Source: a virus
IMG/VR virus record: IMGVR_UViG_3300009636_000024
Coordinates: 1-32,129 of that record
Strand: one strand, 5' to 3'
DNA length: 32,129 bases
The notes under the pieces: model-generated
Told to the model about the DNA's origin: nothing
Database searches by the model: none
The model's input: the letters and a program-made list of their open reading frames with translations, nothing else
Position numbers and translations under genes: made by a program
In this document: positions 26,301-30,028 of the stretch, in pieces
How the letters are laid out: the number at the start of each line of letters is the position of its first letter
Numbering within the stretch: the stretch's first letter is position 1

Positions 26301-27084
26301 GCAAGACTGGAGCCTTAACCATTTGTTTTATGTCCGCCTCGGAGGGCGCGAATATGGGCTGCGAACGATCCAAGGGGATCTGGCCCACATGCTAAGCGAT
26401 CCGCGCAGTTTCATTAGTAACCGTCTCAACCCAGCGGTTACCAAGCCCGTAATGGAGGGAATAACTGGACGCGATCAGTTTGGAAGAAGGCGTAGCGCCA
26501 TCAAACAATTCCAGGATTATTTCAAGACCGCCGTGCCAATCCCATTTAAGGGGTTGTTGCCAGATCAGCCGCAGGACTTAATCAGTACATTCCTGCAATC
26601 TACAGGTGTTCAGAGCCGCCAATACACCAGCAAAGCGCAGCAGGTGATTAAGGATTACTACGGTGATAACCCATTGTACGAGCCCACAGAGAGGACCAAA
26701 GCGGCAAAGCAGATAGTAGACGCCGCTCGATCTGGTGATATGGCTAAGGCGCAAAAAATAGGAGAACAGGCAATCAAGGCTGGGGTATTACAAGAGAAGG
26801 ACGTAGGCCACGCGATTGAGAAGGGGCGAAAGGGACCTCTGGCCGCTGGGGTTAAGTATGTCCCATGGACGACAGCGATTAAGGTTTATGAGGCGGCGAC
26901 TGACGAAGAGAGGCAGCAGATTGGCGAGGTTGTTGCCAAGAAGCTAGAGAACGCTTACAAGAAAGACCCCGCAAGTTTTACTCCTGAAGTTTGGAAGAAA
27001 CTGACGGAGTTGGGATTCATTGGCGCTGAATCACCAACGTCGGAACAGCGAACCGCTCCCCCTCCAGGGGCAGAGAGGATGTAG
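20395..27084 (+). CDS. Giant polyvalent ejection-type protein with candidate ADP-ribosyltransferase domain (2229 aa)
   Basis: This is the largest gene and sits where T7 has gp16. Two N-terminal short repeats (TADLISLWQGQPQP and TADLIGLWSQAQPT, residues 9-22 and 38-51) are followed by helical and Pro/Ala/Lys linker regions. A small beta module lies at about 368-420. A candidate ADP-ribosyltransferase fold spans 459-582, with Arg463 (FYRG), FVARKPESARNYG at 485-497, a GYDLISFK segment and Glu578. Charged coiled coils follow at about 800-1090. An unassigned alpha/beta domain (1096-1244) ends with VVFYKKGNAVAATMP. About 900 helical residues follow, with a hydrophobic stretch near 1943-1966. Large polyvalent proteins of phages commonly combine such domains and are injected with DNA. 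No peptidoglycan hydrolase domain was recognised. The ATG has only a weak Shine-Dalgarno (AGAAG). Confidence 0.55.
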   Translation: MATPPNSTADLISLWQGQPQPHSTPKSSKSELSTPKTTADLIGLWSQAQPTTAQPTTPPPVPGMGALGPPPPVAAPKVNVQPQGGLGMRAYGIANQFAEQAQTGLPQTLTGKSLAQRTEEANQNQVITIPNPSGAPYILPPGTWGHDFVSKMREKGAGLADFMMSPLGVTSLIGPAAAGGKALISRLVSGAYAVQMVPSAIEKTAKAIKNPTGANVADAIGDALMAGPLAAHTVMPEGATATGEPPTKSEAVKEAVGEAAAPPPDTLRREQVEVGKLKQEDAQAKILARKEELARQKTQAPAVTAAPPGEAPVEPPKESVPVTPKKGGPPSAQQVAQPEQREVIQPSSAEAPAPKTEAGATAPTADLKPGQVWNLNGGLYSVTGIEADDSGKPIVKYDFTGPKGNKNPNQKIPHAAFTSMMSKGKLQGAAEGTAAPPAAAEPPVKAEAAKPVAKPPAATTFYRGTVPGSTERIKEPFEAAKGKTFVARKPESARNYGSEIEEVKAKPGAKILYEGTPEFGKIWGHKKYDPELDFTNQTKKGENQTGVVNEMVRKAQSAGYDLISFKRDSDIGSIILNEDAFIRGRKPTEPPAAKAEPIKPPLKPKPAPKPAESVSRQTPPAAAAKAAEPPAPKIDPEELPAMKRLRAAGQAISDTELTQLQLPKAKVILAKLKQVGEAALAEADKQADPNAAAELRRVAAETDKRADAIRNRAKVLEQEQAAKAAPKATPAPPTTQNAPSNEAKKQEVAAPPPEAKPAQPIEPPAAKAAEATKPAQIIPENIPPVPAVDTAAIKRTTPALKTPERDKLEADYEARKQESEALWEQVGDLEKQRNAAKPYSKKREALESKIEKLKDKRGKIDAEYEPLRKQSYQAELEDAASQTENEIARITAERKIEEMRLQDETKAGKFNNEESLKFQRGWKAAHQAIVDELRKKAPEVDSREDKYESLKKQLASLSPEENARAIEDALDRLARDFIDHPLLATDDIGKRLEGFLYGSRNRVIAEKVKTYGEAKLNEIEARYMKAAGNAPPKSWEFADARRKVEEAPSIEAADKALENITALTDGLIEQKRLQEKTAKRETRDFSKSFRPLSGMRSPAITETDAWKGNVTEGDLAFDGKSVIDTSAIKDKSRAEGVKAPSKVQFERYPKENAAKSWGNIKKAATTSLEEIGHAEQKGIDYAVYAMPDGSAIVLSAKQVRLIKSLTGFDEARGSGIDKPVVFYKKGNAVAATMPYINAATVDLDVARKAAKGANTPPPPGAETASAEPPAAAEAAEPPQAAAVPESASRQTAPPPGAPAPKTPPGGEKPTLGGNVLERLVDAGRESDKWLRENGIIGGGSLSANRALDPQAVYHLTRSIAGDVARGVISLQDAAAKTLKTLREKFEIGALSARDIEGKIQEHIDKASALSQITEKIGNKQISPASPYLSRTKANVRESWRPLGENVAKAWEATRAAPKRLWEAYEKLAPWTSFKDTVGRYDGQLQFGSWEMKKFRDTIRTAIPDKLRREAITNYVQANGDMSVLEQRAKSSSSAHRPGYNTALTLNPAEIEIAKNVRIYFDQKLDEAHNAGMLKDGVENYVNQIWDRDPDNPAAKNLIAAAAFHELQPNPAFLKKRIFESYFEGEQAGYRPRDKDIGALIAAYDQSFNTAVASRAFIRNLHDGVASDGRPIVEIAGTGRKAEPTPGEVQIYIKPKVRPENTIDYKPVDHPALRGWKWASSDEKGNPIFVQGDFLVHPEYAQKLKNILGHSAVRNYAVGRAALALSNGFKQTLLTLSPFHQVQIGVHALEHTVSPVNVPKLDLNNPTQRALVNHGLMVAEFRGMDEFAEGVSGTGLLKLVPVLGQKMEEYQDYLFREYIPRIKMSMAQEALERNRGRYAGKLSEDQILALTANQANAAFGHLSYKLLARNPTFQDVFRLLALAPDFLEARSRFVAQAAKPYGREQLRALALGAAAMTAGKFVIGQVAGEKQDWSLNHLFYVRLGGREYGLRTIQGDLAHMLSDPRSFISNRLNPAVTKPVMEGITGRDQFGRRRSAIKQFQDYFKTAVPIPFKGLLPDQPQDLISTFLQSTGVQSRQYTSKAQQVIKDYYGDNPLYEPTERTKAAKQIVDAARSGDMAKAQKIGEQAIKAGVLQEKDVGHAIEKGRKGPLAAGVKYVPWTTAIKVYEAATDEERQQIGEVVAKKLENAYKKDPASFTPEVWKKLTELGFIGAESPTSEQRTAPPPGAERM
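21699..22691 (+). repeat. Four dispersed GCCGCCAGCGGC units in linker codons
   Basis: The 12-mer GCCGCCAGCGGC, itself an inverted repeat (GCCGC-CA-GCGGC), occurs exactly at 21699-21710, 21756-21767, 22161-22172 and 22680-22691. It encodes Pro-Pro-Ala-Ala-type linkers between domains of the giant protein. Codon reuse in duplicated linkers explains it most simply. Confidence 0.7.
22230..22243 (-). repeat. Dispersed 14-bp interrupted palindrome, copy 2
   Basis: On the minus strand it reads GTCTGGATACAGAC. The sense strand encodes ESVSRQ (residues 612-617 of the giant protein) in the linker just after the ADP-ribosyltransferase-like domain. Confidence 0.7.
24249..24262 (-). repeat. Dispersed 14-bp interrupted palindrome, copy 3
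   Basis: On the minus strand it reads GTCTGGATGCAGAC, identical to copies at 27974 and 30679. The sense strand encodes ESASRQ (residues 1285-1290 of the giant protein). The identity with the 30679 copy extends to 20 bases (24244-24263 against the reverse complement of 30678-30697). Confidence 0.75.
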
Positions 27085-27087
27085 GGT

Positions 27088-27288
27088 ATGCCTTGGACAC
27101 CAGGATCAACTAGGAAATTCACGAAAAAAGCGAACACACCTAAACGGCGCAGAATGTGGAGCCACGTCGCCAACGCGGCCAAGCGTCGTGGAGCAAGCGA
27201 CCAGTCGGCCATCCGGCAGGCGTCTGCCGTAGTGGCTAGGGCTGGGAAGAAGCGGGGCCGGAAGCGTCGGGCTTCGGGGCGGCATTGA
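27088..27288 (+). CDS. Small basic phage protein, MPWT-start family (66 aa)
   Basis: The sequence MPWTPGSTRKFTKKA followed by WSHVANAAKRRGASDQSAIRQA resembles a family of short phage proteins that begin MPW(T/S) and end with an 'A..AN....G..E..AI..A' helix; I know no function for it. It is strongly basic (a Lys/Arg tail, KKRGRKRRASGRH), so nucleic-acid binding is plausible. The ATG is three bases after the giant gene's stop, with GAGAGGA upstream. The last 53 bases overlap the end of a leftward gene, making this the junction of the two transcription blocks. Confidence 0.65.
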   Translation: MPWTPGSTRKFTKKANTPKRRRMWSHVANAAKRRGASDQSAIRQASAVVARAGKKRGRKRRASGRH

Positions 27289-27466
27289 GCCGTTGAATGT
27301 CCTTAATCAGACCAAGTGGATTGCTGGATTCCCTGATCTTCTTTGTCAATTCGGCTAGCCCGCGATTGATCTCTTCGTCGAGCTTAGCGAACCTTTTATC
27401 CAATCTAGCGGCTCTGCGAAGAACCCAACCGGGGATTGAGGGCATAGCGTGTTCAAGATCGCTCAA
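27236..27466 (-). CDS. Small helical protein, TTG start (76 aa)
   Basis: I do not recognise a family. TTG 27466 is chosen because TAGGAGG lies just upstream and overlaps the preceding stop; a longer version from 27556 would ignore this signal and overlap the neighbour. The protein is a single charged helical region (RRAARLDKRFAKLDEEINRG, then LAELTKKIRES) with likely coiled-coil character and a Pro/Ser-rich end. It is the last gene of the leftward operon, and its 3' end overlaps the end of the rightward 66-aa gene by 53 bases. Confidence 0.6.
   Translation of the reverse strand: MSDLEHAMPSIPGWVLRRAARLDKRFAKLDEEINRGLAELTKKIRESSNPLGLIKDIQRLNAAPKPDASGPASSQP
27261..27275. other. GC-rich hairpin in the convergent overlap
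   Basis: GAAGC (27261-27265) and GCTTC (27271-27275) form a five-base stem around GTCGG. It can be extended past one G/G mismatch by CC/GG (27258-27259 with 27277-27278). It lies where the two gene blocks meet. There is no T-run on either strand, so a role as a bidirectional terminator is only possible. Confidence 0.3.
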
Positions 27467-27470
27467 ATTA

Positions 27471-27477
27471 CCTCCTA
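27471..27477 (-). promoter_or_regulatory. Strong Shine-Dalgarno overlapping a stop, fixing a TTG start
   Basis: On the minus strand TAGGAGG combines the stop codon of the upstream CxxC gene with a near-perfect Shine-Dalgarno, four bases before TTG 27466. It supports coupled translation of the two genes. Confidence 0.75.
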
Positions 27478-27702
27478 AACTTCGGGCTTCTTGTCCGTAG
27501 CGTCGTCCTGCGGTTTTCTTATAACCAGTTGCCCCGTAAATGGCGTGACCCGCCAAGGCACAAAGGCCATCATGTTGTTAAGAGCCGCCTGCCTCTTACG
27601 GCAAGCGGAGCAGGGGGTAATGCCTATCGCTTTCGTAAACTTAGCGACAAGGTCCCCTGCCCCGATGGACTTGGTTAGCCCTTTAATTCTGATGTTCATC
27701 AT
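27475..27702 (-). CDS. Small CxxC phage protein (75 aa)
   Basis: The core, GAGDLVAKFTKAIGITPCSACRKRQAALNNM, matches a common type of small phage protein with 'G..PC..C..R...LN', which may bind metal or nucleic acid; its function is unknown to me. Only one CxxC pair (about residues 31-34) is present, so a zinc site would need a partner chain. ATG 27702 follows GGGGAAAAG on the minus strand; ATG 27699 is an alternative. The gene overlaps the upstream membrane-protein gene by 20 bases, and its stop is part of the next gene's Shine-Dalgarno. Confidence 0.65.
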   Translation of the reverse strand: MMNIRIKGLTKSIGAGDLVAKFTKAIGITPCSACRKRQAALNNMMAFVPWRVTPFTGQLVIRKPQDDATDKKPEV

Positions 27703-27961
27703 ACTTTTCCCCGTCTTTGACCTCAACCCCTAAGATCGTTCCCGGCTCACGGAACCATTGCTTGTGCTTCTCTCTGTTCTCAACCTCTTTGGCTCTTAGT
27801 AACCAGTCCAGCCCCGCGCAAATACAGATGAAAATCCACACCGCCCCCAGAAAGTAAGTGGATGTTGTCCCCTGTTTGAAGAGCCAGATTGCGATGTAGA
27901 CTGGCACGGTGATTTCCACTACCACCTTAACGGACCAAGCGAAGATTCTAAGTACTAGCAT
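27683..27961 (-). CDS. Two-helix membrane protein, holin candidate (92 aa)
   Basis: Two hydrophobic segments, residues about 5-28 (WSVKVVVEITVPVYIAIWLF) and 36-56 (YFLGAVWIFICICAGLDWLL), are joined by a short polar turn and followed by a charged C-terminal tail of about 35 residues. Size and topology fit a class II holin, which would open the inner membrane for the lysozyme encoded at 6975. It is far from that gene and on the opposite strand, so a different membrane role is possible. The ATG overlaps the end of the methyltransferase gene by 14 bases, with GAGG upstream. One 14-bp palindrome copy lies 12 bases before the start codon. Confidence 0.45.
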   Translation of the reverse strand: MLVLRIFAWSVKVVVEITVPVYIAIWLFKQGTTSTYFLGAVWIFICICAGLDWLLRAKEVENREKHKQWFREPGTILGVEVKDGEKYDEHQN

Positions 27962-28607
27962 CTGGGGCCTCTTGTCTGGATGCAGACTTTAGCAAAAAGC
28001 AGAAGTACACATCTGGGCCAGCGGGCACGTCTACGCGGCAGTCGAATGGGTCTACGATCTCTAACCCTGCCTTCAGAAACAGCCCACGCCACCCCTCTTG
28101 GCCGAAACAGGAATAGTGGTTAGCGTTTCGGAAATGCTCACTAGGCGTGCTAGGGCTGGGGACTTCCACATAAAGGAACCCGTCAGGGGTAAGCTGATCT
28201 CTTAGGGCTTCCAGGAGGAAGAGGGGGATGGGGGAGTGCTCGACGATGTGCCGAGCCCAGACCAAACTGAATATCCCTTTGGGCCAGAGGGCGATCTCGT
28301 GCATGTCGGCTTGCTGGAAACAAAACTGCGTTCCTGCCGCCCACAGATCGTCCGGTACGTCCTCCAGGCGGGACGTAACCCCCTTATAGGTTTTGTACCC
28401 AGCTTCTCCAAACATCTTTAAGGCAAACCCATCCGCACAGCCTACGTCCAGAACCTTTACACGCTTTTCTGGGGGAATGGACTTGAGCACTCGCTGAAAG
28501 ACTTGCTGAGAGATTGAGGCATGAAAGGCAAGGTTGTCGGGAGGTTCGGCGTAAGCCGTAGCGCCACAGCGAAGGACGAATTCAGCGAGTTTGGAAGCAA
28601 GGTCCAT
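27948..28607 (-). CDS. Class I SAM-dependent methyltransferase (219 aa)
   Basis: Motif I (VKVLDVGCADG, residues about 50-60), a later acidic strand (QQADMHEIALWP) and SLVWARHIVEHSPIPLFLLEA, followed by LTPDGFLYVEVP, fit the methyltransferase 11/23-type Rossmann fold. It transfers a methyl group from S-adenosylmethionine; the substrate is unknown, but two glycosyltransferases in the same operon suggest a sugar or modified base. No (D/N)PPY DNA amino-methylase motif or Cys-containing C5 motif was seen. The start at ATG 28607 shares one base with the preceding stop (TGATG); an in-frame start 15 codons earlier is less likely. Its C-terminal KSASRQEAP resembles the SRQ linkers of the giant protein because of the shared 14-bp repeat. 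Confidence 0.8.
   Translation of the reverse strand: MDLASKLAEFVLRCGATAYAEPPDNLAFHASISQQVFQRVLKSIPPEKRVKVLDVGCADGFALKMFGEAGYKTYKGVTSRLEDVPDDLWAAGTQFCFQQADMHEIALWPKGIFSLVWARHIVEHSPIPLFLLEALRDQLTPDGFLYVEVPSPSTPSEHFRNANHYSCFGQEGWRGLFLKAGLEIVDPFDCRVDVPAGPDVYFCFLLKSASRQEAPDAST
27974..27987 (+). repeat. Dispersed 14-bp interrupted palindrome, copy 4
   Basis: On the plus strand it reads GTCTGGATGCAGAC. It lies in the last codons of the methyltransferase (SASRQ) and 12 bases upstream of the start codon of the two-helix membrane protein. Confidence 0.75.
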
Positions 28608-29704
28608 CACGCCTCGCAGACGGCCAGCAAATCCTTCGCGCATCGCTCCCAAGTCAAATTGGCCTTGATGAACTCCATCCCCTTGCGACCCATAATCTCC
28701 CTGTCGATGGGGCCAAGCTTGTAAGCCTGTTCGACAGCATCGACCACTTCTTCCAACTCCGGCTCAACCCAGCCATTCTCGACCGTAGGCCCGCCGATGC
28801 AAATGGCGTGATCCTCCAGGACTACATCCGAGTGCCCTGTCCCATTGGTAGCGACGATGGGGATACCGCAGGCCATAGCCTCACACATAGGCATGTTGTT
28901 CCCGGCTTCTCCTCTGTTGGGGAACAGCCCAATGTGCGCCTGCCGGTAAACCTGCGGCATCTTCCAGTTGGGCACCATGTCCACCAGCGTATAGCGGTCG
29001 GAGGAAATGCCATTGATGGTCAGGTTGGCTTGGATGCGATCCTTCCAGGTAGCGCCCATCGTTGGGATGTAGCGGATGTGCTTAGAAGCGCAGAGCGAAT
29101 TCATGGTTTCCAGCCACAGGTTACCCCACGCTGCGATCAGGTGCATGTCGGGGTACTTCTGGGAAAGGATCTTGTAGGCCGCGATTACGATGTCCGTCCC
29201 CTTGCGATGTTCGGCCTTGCCGCCGCTGAAGATGTAGAACTTGCCGTCGTTCTTCGGCCCTTCCCCTTCCTTGGGGGCAAACACGTCCGTATCAACCCCT
29301 TGGATGGCAACGGTCGGATGCAGCCCAAGCTCTTCCAGCTTCTCTTTGCACCATGTAGAGCCTGCGACGAGATGCTGATAGTAGCGGTCAACGTGGGGCA
29401 CGTTGCGTTTCGCTTGGTCAGGAAACTCCGTATAGACCCAGCCCACATTGCGCTTCCAGGACCAAGCGTTAGGGTTCACCGGCATGAAAGATACACCGCC
29501 CGTCGCCAGATGCAGCATAGGGTCGTCAGACGCATAGGGCACGTCAGGGCTGAACTCTGGCGGGCAATACTTCTCCATGGGATGTCCTGGAGGCACCTTA
29601 GCCAACATACGGATGTCCGTGAGGGAGGCCATCGTGGGGACGAGGTTGTGCCCCATAATCCCTGCGCCCCACGAGTCCCCAACTACCAAAGAAAGGTTAA
29701 TCAT
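28607..29704 (-). CDS. GT-B family (GT4-like) glycosyltransferase (365 aa)
   Basis: The C-terminal half carries the GT4 pattern: FYIFSGGKAEHRKGTDIVIAA (about residues 156-176), then FPNRGEAGNNMPMCEAMACG, with Glu266 and Glu275 where retaining GT4 enzymes bind the nucleotide sugar, then GIPIVATNGTGHSDVV. The N-terminal Rossmann half begins MINLSLVVGDSWGAGI. It would transfer a sugar from an NDP-sugar to an unknown acceptor such as phage DNA, a virion protein or a host glycan. AGAGGA lies six bases before the ATG. It follows a 75-base gap that holds the 14-bp palindrome and is directly coupled to the methyltransferase by TGATG. Confidence 0.8.
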   Translation of the reverse strand: MINLSLVVGDSWGAGIMGHNLVPTMASLTDIRMLAKVPPGHPMEKYCPPEFSPDVPYASDDPMLHLATGGVSFMPVNPNAWSWKRNVGWVYTEFPDQAKRNVPHVDRYYQHLVAGSTWCKEKLEELGLHPTVAIQGVDTDVFAPKEGEGPKNDGKFYIFSGGKAEHRKGTDIVIAAYKILSQKYPDMHLIAAWGNLWLETMNSLCASKHIRYIPTMGATWKDRIQANLTINGISSDRYTLVDMVPNWKMPQVYRQAHIGLFPNRGEAGNNMPMCEAMACGIPIVATNGTGHSDVVLEDHAICIGGPTVENGWVEPELEEVVDAVEQAYKLGPIDREIMGRKGMEFIKANLTWERCAKDLLAVCEA

Positions 29705-29779
29705 ATTCCTCTATCCTATATCCGCTTCAGTGTCTTGATCCAGACAAAGCGGCGTACTCTGCTGGACGCCTTCATGGAG
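29705..29779 (-). promoter_or_regulatory. Intergenic gap with palindrome; possible internal promoter region
   Basis: This is the only clear gap in the leftward operon; elsewhere genes overlap or nearly touch. It holds palindrome copy 5 about 28 bases upstream of the glycosyltransferase start. On the minus strand a TTGTCT element is followed after 19 bases by GATATA, a poor sigma70-like match. A promoter with an operator is possible but not shown. Confidence 0.3.
29732..29745 (-). repeat. Dispersed 14-bp interrupted palindrome, copy 5 (intergenic)
   Basis: On the minus strand it reads GTCTGGATCAAGAC, identical to the copy in the lysozyme gene. It is the only copy outside coding sequence, which argues that the element is not kept merely for the peptide it encodes. 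Confidence 0.7.
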
Positions 29780-30028
29780 CTAGCTTCTCCAAGAGGGCTG
29801 AGTGGGATCGACTGGCGGCTTTTCATTGATGGCAATACTAGCATTGGCCCATTGCACGCACTTCTGAAGATCTGTTAAGGCTAGGGACTTCTCCCGCGAC
29901 TCGGGGCAAGCTCCGTTTAACAGGAGAGCAAACTTCTTAGCGGCCTCGCGGATTCTGCCGTACCTCTCCGCTTGATCCCCGACTGGGGCATGGTACGTGA
30001 AAATATCCTCAATCTGTTCTTTCGTCAC
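29780..30028 (-). CDS. Small protein resembling the Acb2/Tad1 hairpin family (82 aa)
   Basis: The sequence shows the pattern of a widespread small phage family: FTYHAPVGDQAERYGRIREAAKK (residues about 10-32), CPESREKSL (41-49), LTDLQKCVQW and ANASIAIN (61-68). From memory, proteins of this pattern are grouped with the Acb2/Tad1 hairpin domain. Acb2 and Tad1 are phage proteins that sequester cyclic nucleotides or cyclic-ADP-ribose variants and so block CBASS or Thoeris defence. The predicted two-helix hairpin and small size fit, but the ligand is not established. The GTG start overlaps the upstream stop by four bases and has AAGGAA before it. The alternative is an unrelated two-helix phage protein. 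Confidence 0.5.
   Translation of the reverse strand: MTKEQIEDIFTYHAPVGDQAERYGRIREAAKKFALLLNGACPESREKSLALTDLQKCVQWANASIAINEKPPVDPTQPSWRS

Noticed and set aside
27297-27733. Plus-strand open frames opposite the CxxC and 76-aa genes
   Set aside because: The minus strand has the conserved CxxC pattern, stop/Shine-Dalgarno overlap and operon continuity; the plus frames have none.
28808-29878. A 356-codon open frame on the plus strand
   Set aside because: It is antisense to the well-supported GT4-like glycosyltransferase, has no family features and an odd composition, so it is a shadow frame.
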